Below, in pieces: positions 1 to 9,076 of a DNA stretch of 53,951 nt; positions within the stretch are counted from its first letter, which is position 1, and each line of letters begins with the position of its first letter. The stretch comes from Acrocarpospora corrugata (GTDB taxonomy: Bacteria > Actinomycetota > Actinomycetes > Streptosporangiales > Streptosporangiaceae). The position numbers were made by a program, and so were the translations under genes. The notes beneath the pieces are model-generated. The model was not told where the DNA came from and searched no databases. It was given only the letters and a program-made list of their open reading frames with translations. The DNA is taken from NCBI RefSeq assembly GCF_009687845.1, contig NZ_BLAD01000085.1, positions 10,059-64,009 of the forward strand, given 5' to 3'.

Positions 1-3000
1 CGGCGGGGAGGAAGGCGGCGAGTAGGGATTCGAGGTCGTCGCGGCGATTGAGCAGGTGGTCGGTTTGGGGGGAGTCGTTGCGGAGGGCGGCGCGGGCCAG
101 GCGGGCCCGTACCAGGGCGAGGTCTTCGAGGATGGGTCTGCCTGAGCCGCGGAGGGCGCCTTCGCGTTCCAGGCGGAGTTGTTCCGAGTCCTGGCCCAGC
201 CGGCGGACCAGCAGTTCCCAGGCCCGTGTGGCGTGTCCCGGCGTGGCCAGCGTCAGGTACGCGTCGACGGTGGTCCACAGCTTCGCGAAGAACCCGCCGC
301 GTCGTCGCTCTGGCGTCGCGGCCGCCATGACGTCGCGGAGGGTCTCGTCCTCTCGCTGGATGAGCAGGTCGAGTAGGTCGAGCGCGGCCTCCCGGTTCCC
401 TCGGGCGGCCTGGAAGTAGGCGTAGAGGCGCAGATTCTCGGTGCCCTCCGGGTGCAGAGTCAGCCCCCGCTCGAACAGCCGGGCCGCCTCGTCGAGGTCG
501 CCGGCGACGGCCGTGCATCTGGCCAGCACGATCAGCGGTGCGGTCTGGAGGGGGCTGGCGGGGCCGTGGGCGGCTTCGGCGATCGTCAGTGCGCGCCGGG
601 CGAAGGCGGTCGCCGTGTCGTCGGCTCCGATGCCCAGGTACAGGGTGGCCAGCGAGCAGAGGGGGCCGACCAGGCTGGGATGGTCGTCGCGGGCTGCCTC
701 GATCGTCGTGATCGCGTTGCTCAGGGTGGTCGCCGCCGTCCAGTCCCCGGTCTTGAACCGCAGCCTTCCCAGGTGTCCGAGCGCCACGCCGTAGCGCGCC
801 GAGTCGCGGCCCACCGACTCCTCCAGCAGGCCGAGCGCCTTGGTCACCAAGCTGATGGCGCGCTTGGCGTCGCCCAGTTCCTCATACCCGTGCGCTTGGT
901 TGAGCAGCAGTGTCGTCTCCTCGACGACATCGCCGCGCGCGGTGGTCGCGGCCCGCCGGAACCAGGTTCCCGCCTCGGCGGACCTGCCCTGGCCGGACAG
1001 GCCGAGGCCGATTTCGTTCTCCGCGTCGGCGCGGCCGGAATCATCCACGCCCAGCAGGTGCAGGGCCGCGAGGGCGATCCGCTCGGCGTCGCGGAAGTCG
1101 CCGCGGTGGCGCTGGATCTTCGCGTGCGGCAGCAGGGCCCGGCCGATCCGGGGGTCGTCGGCGCCGTACCAGGTCAGGGTCAGGCCGATCGTCTCTTCCG
1201 CGAGGTCGTGGGCCTCGTCCAGGCGGCCGGCCTCGATCAGCAGCAGGGTGAGGTTCTTGCGGCTGATCAGCTGGTTGTCCTGGCTCTCGGCGAGGTCGAG
1301 GGCCGCACGGTAGTGCTGTTCCGCCGCCCCGAGGTCGCCGCGCCGCTGCGCGATGAGGCCGAGGGCGCTGCGCACCCGCCCGAGCACGTCACCGTCGCTG
1401 TCGTCGATGGCGTCCGCGAGCAGCGCCCGCGCCTCCTCGTCCCGGTGCTGCTCGACGAGGAACAGGCCCAGTTCGCGCCGGGCCGGGAGCAGTGCTTCTT
1501 CGCCCGGCGGGAGGATGTCGATCGCCTCCCTGATCAGCTCCTCGACCCCGGCGACGACGCCGTGGTCCCGGCGGACGGCCGCGAGGAACAGTTTGAGCCG
1601 CGCGGCGTCGATGCTGTCCGGGCCGGGGTCCAGTGAAACGATCCGCAACGCCTGCCCCAGCAGCCGCTCGGCCTCGTCGTAGTCTCGCGCCGCCCTGGCC
1701 GTCCTGGCCTGCTCGACCAGCAGCCGGTACGGCTCCGCCGCCGACCCGAGCCCCGGCACGTCCAGGCCGAACTCCGCCGCCACCGAGGCGGCTTTCGCCC
1801 GCAGCCGGGCGTCCAGGTGGGGCTCGGCCTCGGCGATCAGCTCCACTGCCCGGCCGGTGTCCCCGGTGGCCGCGATGATCCCGGCCACGTCGACGAGCGC
1901 GTGGAGCAGGTCCGGATCGTCAGCCGGTAACGCGGCGCGCATCTCGGTCAGCGCCCGCTCGTGCTGCCCGACCGCCTCGTCGATCCGGTCGAGGCTGTGC
2001 AGCGCGTTCGCCAGGTTGTGCCGGACCAGGAAGATCTTGTCGGGGGTCGCGCGGGCGAGCGCTTCGCCGTACCAGTGCGCGGCCTCGTCGAATCGGGCGG
2101 CGCGGTAGTGGATGTCGGCGAGGTTGTTCATTTCCGCGCCGTCGCGGTCGAACGCCGCCAGCCGCTGCTGGGCGGCCAGTTCGTTCTCCAGGTCGCCCAG
2201 GTCGTGGTAGGCCGCCCGGACCCGGGACAGGATCTCGGGTGCTTGCGGGTGCGTGTCGCCCGGTTCGAGGGATTCCAGTGCCCGGGTGGCCGCCTGCCGG
2301 GCGGTGCCGGTCGCGCCCGCGCGGGCGTAGAGCCCGGCCAGGTCGCTGTCCGTCAGAGCCGTTTCCATGGGGTTGTCGAGTGCGCGCCAGGTGTCGGCCG
2401 CGCTCAGCAGCCACCGTTCGGCCTCTTCGAGGTGCCCGGCGGCGGCGTGCACCCGGCCGAGGCCGCGGGCCGTGGCGGCGACCTTCGGGTGGGTGTCGCC
2501 CAAGGTCTCGCGGTAGAGGTCGAGCCCTCGTTCGCATAGCTGGGCGGCCTCGCCGTACTCCTCCTGGGCGAACAGCGACTCGGCGAGCGCGACCAGCAGG
2601 CGGGCCAGCGATGCGCCGGTGAACCGTCGTTCGTCCAGTGCGGCCCGGATGACCTGTTCCGCCTCCGTCGGCCGGTTCGCGGTGTTGAGCCGGGTGGCCA
2701 GGTCGGCGGCCACCCGCGCCGCGTCGAACTCCGGCACGTCGGCGTCGACGCGCTGCGACGCCAGCGTGAGCAGGGCCAGCGCCCGGTCAGGATCGGACTG
2801 GACGTTCGCGAAGCTGACCACCAATCCGGGCACCAGCTCCGGGGCGGCCTCGTCCAGGACCAGGACGGCGTCGGTGAACAGCTCCTCCTGGTTTTCGAGG
2901 ACGGCCTGCTGGGCCAGCTGCTGTCCGAACTCGGCCGAACCCGCGCCGAAGACCCGGCGGGCCAGCTCGACCAGCTCGGCGGCCAGGCCGCGCGCGCCCT

Positions 3001-3850
3001 CGGTGTCGCCCTGCTGGTGCAGCAGGACCTGCTGGGCGGCCAGCCGCCGGTACTCGGCCTCGCCCGCCGTCTGCGGCTCGACGGCGGGCTCCCGCCCGGC
3101 CGCGAGGCGGCGCAGGTCGGCCAGCCGGTCGGGGGCGTCCGGCGGCAACTGCCCGGCGCTGTCGCGCAGCGTGCCGTCGAAGAGTTCGATCAGCTCGTCG
3201 GAGAGCAGGTAGGGGGCGGTGGCCACGAGCGTGGCCACCTCGGCGGGGGACCGGGCGTAGATGACGTCGGTGAGGGTTTCGACGATCTCGTCGCGTCCCG
3301 TCTGCGCGTAGTGCTCCAGGCGGGTGCGGCGCAGGGCGGTGACCGCGCCGGGGACGCGCTCCCTGGCCGCGACGGTGAGATGCTCGTGGGCTTCGACGTA
3401 CTGGCCGGCGGCCAGCAGGGCCGAGCCCAGGTTGAGCCGGATCGTGGCCTCCGCCGGCGCGAGTTCGAGCGCGGCGCGCAGTTCCGCGACGGCTTCGTCC
3501 AGCCGCCGTTCGCGGACCAGCAGGCCGCCACGGTCGGAGCGGAGGTACCAGGCCCGGGGATCGTCGGCGATCAGCAGGTCCAGGTCGGCGAGGGCGGCCG
3601 GGGTCTGGCCGGTGTCGGCGTAGGCCAGCGCCCGGTTGTAGCGGGCGTCGGCTTCGTCAGGTCGCCGGTCCAGAACCCAGGTCAGCTCCCGGATCGCCGC
3701 CGCCGGGTCGCCCGTCCCGAGCAGAGCGAGCCCACGGCCGAGCCTGGCGGGGAGGTCGTCCGGATGCTGTGCTAGGTGCTCGTCGTAGGCCGCCTTCGCC
3801 TCGGCGAACCGGCCCATGCCCTGCAGCCTTCGTGCGCGCTCCAACGTCAT
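1..3850 (-). CDS. TPR-repeat protein, probable TPR-CHAT protein (3' end outside window)
   Basis: The frame starts at ATG 3850 and stays open to the window edge, giving at least 1,283 residues. It is built almost entirely of tetratricopeptide repeats: the first two lie in residues 1-90 (GRFAEAKAAYDEHLAQHPDD, then a GDPAAAIREL unit), and many 40-residue Kinesin-light-chain-like units follow. From about residue 1140 the repeats give way to a segment that resembles the linker before CHAT (caspase-HetF-associated) domains: a run with RRGGFFAKLWTTVDAYLTLA, then AWELLVRR, LRLEREGAL and a PILEDLALVRARLARAAL helix. The CHAT His/Cys dyad itself would lie beyond position 1, so protease activity is inference. 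Upstream (3851 on) is an MFS gene in the same direction whose frame overlaps this start. The start was chosen because it directly precedes the first TPR helix. Confidence 0.85.
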   Translation of the reverse strand, partial: MTLERARRLQGMGRFAEAKAAYDEHLAQHPDDLPARLGRGLALLGTGDPAAAIRELTWVLDRRPDEADARYNRALAYADTGQTPAALADLDLLIADDPRAWYLRSDRGGLLVRERRLDEAVAELRAALELAPAEATIRLNLGSALLAAGQYVEAHEHLTVAARERVPGAVTALRRTRLEHYAQTGRDEIVETLTDVIYARSPAEVATLVATAPYLLSDELIELFDGTLRDSAGQLPPDAPDRLADLRRLAAGREPAVEPQTAGEAEYRRLAAQQVLLHQQGDTEGARGLAAELVELARRVFGAGSAEFGQQLAQQAVLENQEELFTDAVLVLDEAAPELVPGLVVSFANVQSDPDRALALLTLASQRVDADVPEFDAARVAADLATRLNTANRPTEAEQVIRAALDERRFTGASLARLLVALAESLFAQEEYGEAAQLCERGLDLYRETLGDTHPKVAATARGLGRVHAAAGHLEEAERWLLSAADTWRALDNPMETALTDSDLAGLYARAGATGTARQAATRALESLEPGDTHPQAPEILSRVRAAYHDLGDLENELAAQQRLAAFDRDGAEMNNLADIHYRAARFDEAAHWYGEALARATPDKIFLVRHNLANALHSLDRIDEAVGQHERALTEMRAALPADDPDLLHALVDVAGIIAATGDTGRAVELIAEAEPHLDARLRAKAASVAAEFGLDVPGLGSAAEPYRLLVEQARTARAARDYDEAERLLGQALRIVSLDPGPDSIDAARLKLFLAAVRRDHGVVAGVEELIREAIDILPPGEEALLPARRELGLFLVEQHRDEEARALLADAIDDSDGDVLGRVRSALGLIAQRRGDLGAAEQHYRAALDLAESQDNQLISRKNLTLLLIEAGRLDEAHDLAEETIGLTLTWYGADDPRIGRALLPHAKIQRHRGDFRDAERIALAALHLLGVDDSGRADAENEIGLGLSGQGRSAEAGTWFRRAATTARGDVVEETTLLLNQAHGYEELGDAKRAISLVTKALGLLEESVGRDSARYGVALGHLGRLRFKTGDWTAATTLSNAITTIEAARDDHPSLVGPLCSLATLYLGIGADDTATAFARRALTIAEAAHGPASPLQTAPLIVLARCTAVAGDLDEAARLFERGLTLHPEGTENLRLYAYFQAARGNREAALDLLDLLIQREDETLRDVMAAATPERRRGGFFAKLWTTVDAYLTLATPGHATRAWELLVRRLGQDSEQLRLEREGALRGSGRPILEDLALVRARLARAALRNDSPQTDHLLNRRDDLESLLAAFLPA

Positions 3851-5060
3851 GATTCATGGTGGGCGCACCCGTACGGGCGAGGGAAGAGCGGGCTTTCGCC
3901 CGGTAACGCAGCACCTGCCACACAGCGATCCCCCAGATCGGGTACTGCGCGGCCAGCGCCAGCCGGAAGTTCCCGTGCAGGTCGAGGCCGACGCCGATCA
4001 GCCCGAGCACCAGCACGGTGACCAGGAAGCCGCCGCCGTTGACGATCCCGGCGGCGACGCCGATCCGTTCCGCGGGGTTGAAGGTCCGCGCGTAGTCGAA
4101 GCCGACCACCGAGCCGGGGCCGTTGGCGGCCAGCACCGCCATGTGCGCGACCAGCAGCCAGCCCGGCGCGTGCCCCGGCCAGAGCAGCAGGACCGTCCAG
4201 GAGATCGCCGTGCTGCCGACGATCACCAGCACCATCCGGGACCGCCGGGTCGGGAAACGCCCGGCGATCCAGCCGAACAGCGGGTTGTACGCCAGGGACA
4301 GCACGGTCAGCGCGGTGATCATCCCGGCCGCCGCCTGCGGGCTCAGCCCCTGGTCCTTGACCAGGTACGGATGCCCCCACAACATCAGGAACGCCGCACC
4401 CGACGACTGGGTGGCGGCGTGCGCCCACATGCCCAGCCGGGTGCCGGGCTCCGCCCACGCGGCCCGTACGCCCCGGGCCTCCCCGGCGGCGGCCGGACGG
4501 GTCTCCCGCAGCCCCAGCAGCACGACGATCAGGGCGACCGCGCTGAGCCCGGCCGCGCCGAGGAAGGTGGGCGTCCAGCCGTACCGGTGCAGGGCGGTGA
4601 TCAGGGGGACCGCGGCCGCGATGGCGCCGATGGCGCCGAGCAGGCCGGTGAGCTGGACCATGAGCGGGTTGCGGCGGGGCGGGAAGTAGAGGTTGATCAT
4701 CCGGATCACGCTGATGAACGCCATCGCGTCGCCGCCGCCGACCAGCACCCGGGCCGCCACCGCGCCCACCAGGTCGGCGGCGAAGGCGAAGATCAGTTGC
4801 CCCGCGCCCATGATCAGGGCTCCGGCCAGCAGCATGCGCTTGGAGCCGTACCGGTCGACCAGGATGCCGACCGGGATCTGCATCGCCGCGTACACCAGCA
4901 GCTGGAGCATGGCCAGCATGGACAGGCCGGTCGCGCCGAGGGTGAAACGTTCGGCCGCGTCCAGGCCGCTCACGCTGAGGGTCTGGCGCTGGAAGACGGC
5001 CACGGCGTACCCGAGAACGCCGATCAGCCAGAAAATCAGCGCCTTCCATCCCCCCGCCAT
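3657..5060 (-). CDS. MFS transporter
   Basis: A 467-residue major facilitator with about 12 hydrophobic helices. The loop 2-3 signature is visible as GILVDRYGSKR, and the second half repeats it weakly as GWIAGRFPTRR. The start at ATG 5060 (MAGGWKALIFW) is preferred over in-frame upstream starts because an AAAGGT-type ribosome site lies just before it and the upstream frame is not membrane-like. The substrate cannot be told. The last helix ends near residue 400; about 65 further residues are low-complexity and Arg/Gly/Pro-rich, and read through the start of the TPR gene in another frame (overlap 3657-3850). A one-base shift near 3900 would end the gene at the TPR start, so this tail may come from a frameshift or sequencing error. 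It is divergent from the secreted protein at 5149. Confidence 0.85.
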   Translation of the reverse strand: MAGGWKALIFWLIGVLGYAVAVFQRQTLSVSGLDAAERFTLGATGLSMLAMLQLLVYAAMQIPVGILVDRYGSKRMLLAGALIMGAGQLIFAFAADLVGAVAARVLVGGGDAMAFISVIRMINLYFPPRRNPLMVQLTGLLGAIGAIAAAVPLITALHRYGWTPTFLGAAGLSAVALIVVLLGLRETRPAAAGEARGVRAAWAEPGTRLGMWAHAATQSSGAAFLMLWGHPYLVKDQGLSPQAAAGMITALTVLSLAYNPLFGWIAGRFPTRRSRMVLVIVGSTAISWTVLLLWPGHAPGWLLVAHMAVLAANGPGSVVGFDYARTFNPAERIGVAAGIVNGGGFLVTVLVLGLIGVGLDLHGNFRLALAAQYPIWGIAVWQVLRYRAKARSSLARTGAPTMNHDVGARTKAAGHGPVRRGEGGLRRAPSTASGRPPRQARPWARSARDGRPGGGDPGADLGSGPAT

Positions 5061-5148
5061 AGCGACAACTTTACCTTTAATATATTTTTTCGGGATAAAC
5101 GGGGTGGCCGTTTGGCACTGTCGTGGGGAATCCAGCAGGATCGGGCAG

Positions 5149-6024
5149 ATGAGAACCCGGATCCTGGCCGTCGTGGCGCTGCTGGCCCCGCTCGCCGTCC
5201 CCGCCACCGCGGCCGCCGCCACCGCCGCGCCCGTTTCCGGGGCGGTCTTCTACCGTTTCACCGACAAGGTCAACGTCTACCGCTACCTGGCGGGCAAGTT
5301 CACCAAGACCAGCGTCGGCGGCGCCGGCCAGTTCGCCGCCTCGCCCGACGGCAAGAAGGTCGCCTGGGTCGACTACAACAGCAAGCTGCACGTGACCTCC
5401 GGCCAGACCGACAAGATCGTCGCCAAGAACGTGATCTTCGGCGCGCCGTGCGCCACACCGGTCTGGTCCGCCGACTCCAAGCGCCTGGCCTTCCCGATGA
5501 CCGGCACCGAGGGCATGGCCCCGATCGGAGTCGTCAACGCCGACGGCACCGGTGCCAGGAAAGCCGGCAAAACCTACGGCGTCTGCCACCTGGCCTGGTC
5601 CGCCAACGGCCGCTACCTGGCCGGCTACGCCGGCACCACCGAAGGCGTCTACCTACTCGATCTGACCAGCGGCAAAACCCGCAAATCCGCCGGCATCAAG
5701 CTCGCCAACCACGTCCAGAGCCTCTCCCCGGACGGCCGCAAAGTCGTCATCCACACCCTCAAGCCATCCGACCCCGGCGGCGACGGCGCCTGGCCGACCT
5801 GGTTCCCCCCGACCGTGGTCGACACCGTCACCGGCGCGAGGATCGCCCTCCCCGTCAAAGGCACCCTGATCGGCGCGATCTACCTCCGCGACGGCCGCCT
5901 GGCGGTCCGGGTCAAGGGCGCCACCCGCAACACGGTCGTCATCCTCAGCCCCGCGCTCAAGCAGCTCCAGCGCTTCGCCGAACCCGCCAACACCCGCACC
6001 ATGGGCCTGCTTCAGCTGCTCTGA
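5149..6024 (+). CDS. Secreted WD40/TolB-like beta-propeller protein
   Basis: A 291-residue protein with a clear Sec signal peptide (MRTRILAVVALLAPLAVPA, cleavage probably after the AAAA run near residue 25). The mature part consists of propeller-type strands with repeated SPDGKKVAW, SADSKRLAF, SANGRYLAG and SPDGRKVVI elements, typical of TolB/WD40-like PD40 blades; about five blades can be counted. No catalytic motif is seen, so binding is the likeliest role. The ATG at 5149 is the only start that begins at the signal peptide. The 3' end overlaps the convergent Nudix gene by 13 bases. Confidence 0.75.
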   Translation: MRTRILAVVALLAPLAVPATAAAATAAPVSGAVFYRFTDKVNVYRYLAGKFTKTSVGGAGQFAASPDGKKVAWVDYNSKLHVTSGQTDKIVAKNVIFGAPCATPVWSADSKRLAFPMTGTEGMAPIGVVNADGTGARKAGKTYGVCHLAWSANGRYLAGYAGTTEGVYLLDLTSGKTRKSAGIKLANHVQSLSPDGRKVVIHTLKPSDPGGDGAWPTWFPPTVVDTVTGARIALPVKGTLIGAIYLRDGRLAVRVKGATRNTVVILSPALKQLQRFAEPANTRTMGLLQLL

Positions 6025-6494
6025 GCCGCACCCGACAGATAGACGCACTCACCGCTCCGCCGGGCCCGCTGCCCCGCCACTAACCTCTCCAGCAGGTAAG
6101 GCGGCAGCAACCCCGCCGCCTCCTCCGCCGTGAAGAACCCGTACGCGTCCAGTTCGTCCTCCTGCAGCACGATGCCATCCCCATCAGGCAACGTCCCACA
6201 GTCGAACAGAAAGTGCACCAACGCGTACGGCCGATCGCTCAACTCCGGCACCCAGTGCACGGTCAGCAACCGCCCCACCGCCAACTCCAGCCCGATCTCC
6301 TCCCTGATCTCCCGCCCACACCCGACCTCAGGGCTCTCCCCGTCATCCACATGCCCCCCCGGCCACCCCCAATGGTCCCGATAGTTCGGCTTGACCAGCA
6401 GGACCCGGTCGGCAGGATCGGTGATGAACGCCCCAGAGGCGGGGATCACGCGATACAGCCCGGCGTAGAACTCATCAGCGGGGATCACGCCCAC
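6012..6494 (-). CDS. Nudix hydrolase
   Basis: A single-domain Nudix protein of about 160 residues. The Nudix box GX5EX7REUXEEXGU is complete: GHVDDGE, seven residues, then REIREEIGL. The preceding WGWPGG turn is also present. Such enzymes cleave nucleoside diphosphates linked to another group, with Mg2+ bound by the REXXEE glutamates; the substrate here is unknown. GTG 6494 or GTG 6488 is the likely start (VGVIPADEFY); the frame is open 26 codons further, but that extension is not Nudix-like. The gene converges on the beta-propeller gene with a short overlap. Confidence 0.8.
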   Translation of the reverse strand: MGVIPADEFYAGLYRVIPASGAFITDPADRVLLVKPNYRDHWGWPGGHVDDGESPEVGCGREIREEIGLELAVGRLLTVHWVPELSDRPYALVHFLFDCGTLPDGDGIVLQEDELDAYGFFTAEEAAGLLPPYLLERLVAGQRARRSGECVYLSGAAQSS

Positions 6495-6794
6495 GACTGT
6501 AGCCGGAGATTCGGTCCGTGCCCTATCTGGATAACTGGACCACCCGATACTCGAACGGATCCGCTCTGGCACACCCAGCGCCGGTACTTATTCGGTTTCG
6601 TCGCCATTTCCCATGCCGTGCCGCCGCCGTCGGATCCGGCCGGGGGTATCCCCTACTCCGATACTCGGGTTTACCCCTAGACCTCACGAATGAGGGATGT
6701 ACCCCTCAGGCAGTACGGGGGATTTGGCTTTTGCGGTGGAGGTTTCTTGGGGTTCCGATTCCTAACGTTAAAGGAAACGTAAAGGGGATCGGAT
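6495..6794. promoter_or_regulatory. Intergenic region upstream of the MmpL transporter and Nudix gene
   Basis: About 300 bases with no convincing gene, lying between divergently read genes, so it must hold promoters for both. Just before the MmpL start are AACGTT (within CCTAACGTTAAAGG) and a purine-rich AAAGGGGAT ribosome site. No known operator was recognised. Confidence 0.4.
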
Positions 6795-9032
6795 ATGAGA
6801 ATTCGTAGGAATCTCGCTGCGACGGTGGGTGGGTGGAGTGCCCGGCATCGGTGGTGGGCGTTGCTGATCTGGGTGGGGTTCGTGGCTGCCGCGACCTTCG
6901 CGGGGAGCGTGGTGGAGACGGGGGAGATGCGGGGGTACGAGGGCTCCAATGGGGATTCCCGGGTCGCGGAAGAGATTCTGGACGGGGCGAAGTACAAGGA
7001 TGTGGCCAGCGAGATCGTGTTCGTGCAGAGCGACACGCTGGTGGTGGACGACCCCGAGTTCCGGGCGGCGGTGGAGGCGGTTACCGCGGCGGTGAACGGG
7101 ACGGGGCAGGTGGAGCATGTGCGCACGCCGTACGACGCCGAGCCGTCGCCGGTCAGTGGGGACAAGCGGACCACGCTCGTGCAGTTCGATATGAAGGGCG
7201 CGGGGGAGAGCGCGGACGAGCGGGTGCAGCCGGTGCTGGACGCGGTCGCGGGGGTCGCCAAGGCGCATCCGGGGCTGCGGATCGAGCAGGCCGGCGGGGC
7301 GAGCGCGGACAAGTTGATCGGCGAGGCCATCGAGCAGGACTTCGTCCGGGCCGAGCAGCTGTCGCTGCCGATCACGATCGGTATTCTGCTGGCCGCGTTC
7401 GGGGCGCTGCTGGCGGCGCTGATCCCGGTCGCGCTGGCGATGACGGCGATCTTCTCGGCCACCGGCCTGCTCGCGTTGACCAGCCAGTTGCTGCACGTGG
7501 ACAGCGCCACCACGAACGTGATGCTGCTGATCGGCCTGGCCGTCGGGGTGGACTACTCGCTCTTCTACATCATGCGGGAGCGCGAGGAACGGGCGAAGGG
7601 CCGGGACAAGCGGCGGGCCATCGAGATCGCGGCGGCCACCTCGGGGCGGGCGGTGCTGGTCTCCGGGATCACGGTCATCGTGGCCATGGCGGGGATGTTC
7701 CTGACCGGCAACGGCGTCTTCATGGGCTTCGCGGAGGGCACCATCCTGGTGGTGCTGACCGCGGTGGTCGGCTCGCTGACCGTGCTGCCCGCGCTGCTGT
7801 CCCTGATCGGCGACAAGATCGACGCTCGGGTCGTGCACGGAACCGTCCGGGTCGCGACGCGGGGGCGCGTGACATGGCGGCGAATCCTGGGCGTGCGCGG
7901 CGGCGAGAGCAGGTTCTGGCACGCGGTGCTGCGCCCGGTGCTCAAGCACCCGGTGATCGCCGTGGTGGTCTCCAGCGGCCTGCTGATCGCGCTGGCGATC
8001 CCGGCGCTCGGCCTCAAGCCGGGCCCGACCACCATCGACGACCTGCAGGGCGACTACGCCATCGCGGACACGTTCAAGTCGATCGACAAGGCGTTCCCCG
8101 GCGGTAACGAGCCGGCCGTGGTCGTGGTCAAGGCCGCCGACGTGACCAGCCCCGAGATGACCGCCAAGATCGAGGACTTCAAGCGCGAGGCGTTCGCCAC
8201 CGGCGAGGCCAACGAACCCTTCAGTGTCTCGATAAATCCGGATAAGACGGTGGCGCGGATTGATATCGCGATCAAGGGCACCGGCACCGACGAGGTCTCC
8301 GAGCAGGCCATCCACACGCTGCGCGACAAGGTCATCCCGGCCACCCTGCCCGGCGCCCACGTCACCGGCAGCACGGCCGGCTCGATGGACTTCAACGACC
8401 AGATGGTCAAGACTCTCCCGCTGGTCTTCGGCTTCGTGCTGCTGCTCGCCTTCCTGCTCCTGCTGATGTCCTTCCGCTCCCTGGTGGTCGCGATCAAGGC
8501 CATCCTGCTCAACCTGCTCTCCGTCGCGGCCGCCTACGGCGTCCTCGTCCTGATCTTCCAGGACGGGTACGGTGAGAGCCTCCTCGGCTTCGAATCCACC
8601 GGAACCATCACCGACTGGCTCCCGCTGTTCCTGTTCGTGATCCTGTTCGGCCTCTCGATGGACTACCACGTCTTCATCCTGAGCCGGATCCGGGAGGCGT
8701 ACGACAAGGGCATGCGCACCGAGGACGCGGTCACCCACGGCATCACCAGCACCGCTGGCGTGGTCACCAGCGCCGCGCTGATCATGGTGGCCGTCTTCGC
8801 GGTCTTCTCGACCCTGTCCCTGCTGTCCTTCATGCAGATGGGCGTCGGCCTGGCGGTGGCGATCCTGCTCGACGCCACCATCGTCCGCGCGGTCCTGCTC
8901 CCCGCCACCATGAAGCTGCTCGGCGACTGGAACTGGTATCTGCCGCGCTGGCTCAACTGGCTCCCGGAACTCTCCCACGGCGACGACGACGACCAGATCG
9001 CCCCGGCCCGGAAGGAACCCGCACTCGTCTGA
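6795..9032 (+). CDS. MmpL-family RND transporter
   Basis: A 745-residue RND-superfamily exporter of the MmpL type, usually used for lipids or other hydrophobic compounds in actinobacteria. The layout is TM1 (residues 17-37), an extracytoplasmic domain, TM2-6 (about 185-345), a second extracytoplasmic domain, and TM8-12 (about 555-715). The proton-relay Asp-Tyr pairs are visible in both halves: GVDYSLF (TM4) and SMDYHVF (TM10). The duplicated architecture is full length. A short GC-rich hairpin terminator follows directly. No TetR regulator adjoins it, so substrate and control are unknown. Confidence 0.93.
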   Translation: MRIRRNLAATVGGWSARHRWWALLIWVGFVAAATFAGSVVETGEMRGYEGSNGDSRVAEEILDGAKYKDVASEIVFVQSDTLVVDDPEFRAAVEAVTAAVNGTGQVEHVRTPYDAEPSPVSGDKRTTLVQFDMKGAGESADERVQPVLDAVAGVAKAHPGLRIEQAGGASADKLIGEAIEQDFVRAEQLSLPITIGILLAAFGALLAALIPVALAMTAIFSATGLLALTSQLLHVDSATTNVMLLIGLAVGVDYSLFYIMREREERAKGRDKRRAIEIAAATSGRAVLVSGITVIVAMAGMFLTGNGVFMGFAEGTILVVLTAVVGSLTVLPALLSLIGDKIDARVVHGTVRVATRGRVTWRRILGVRGGESRFWHAVLRPVLKHPVIAVVVSSGLLIALAIPALGLKPGPTTIDDLQGDYAIADTFKSIDKAFPGGNEPAVVVVKAADVTSPEMTAKIEDFKREAFATGEANEPFSVSINPDKTVARIDIAIKGTGTDEVSEQAIHTLRDKVIPATLPGAHVTGSTAGSMDFNDQMVKTLPLVFGFVLLLAFLLLLMSFRSLVVAIKAILLNLLSVAAAYGVLVLIFQDGYGESLLGFESTGTITDWLPLFLFVILFGLSMDYHVFILSRIREAYDKGMRTEDAVTHGITSTAGVVTSAALIMVAVFAVFSTLSLLSFMQMGVGLAVAILLDATIVRAVLLPATMKLLGDWNWYLPRWLNWLPELSHGDDDDQIAPARKEPALV

Positions 9033-9040
9033 GAAACGCC

Positions 9041-9068
9041 GAGAGCCCCGGAGCGATCCGGGGCTCTC
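9041..9068. terminator. Bidirectional hairpin terminator
   Basis: A perfect 12-bp stem (GAGAGCCCCGGA / TCCGGGGCTCTC) with a GCGA loop lies between the convergent mmpL-like and histidine kinase genes and can serve both. Confidence 0.85.
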
Positions 9069-9076
9069 GTGCTGTC

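Noticed and set aside
452-1636. A 394-codon plus-strand open frame
   Set aside because: It is antisense to the well-supported TPR protein and lacks any recognisable domain.
3816-6083. A 755-codon plus-strand open frame
   Set aside because: It is antisense to the MFS gene and out of frame with the secreted protein; composition is Gln/Arg/Gly-rich as expected for a GC-rich shadow frame.
6768-8978. A 736-codon minus-strand open frame antisense to the MmpL gene
   Set aside because: Its sequence is His/Gln/Asp/Arg-rich without domains, and the plus-strand MmpL protein is unmistakable.
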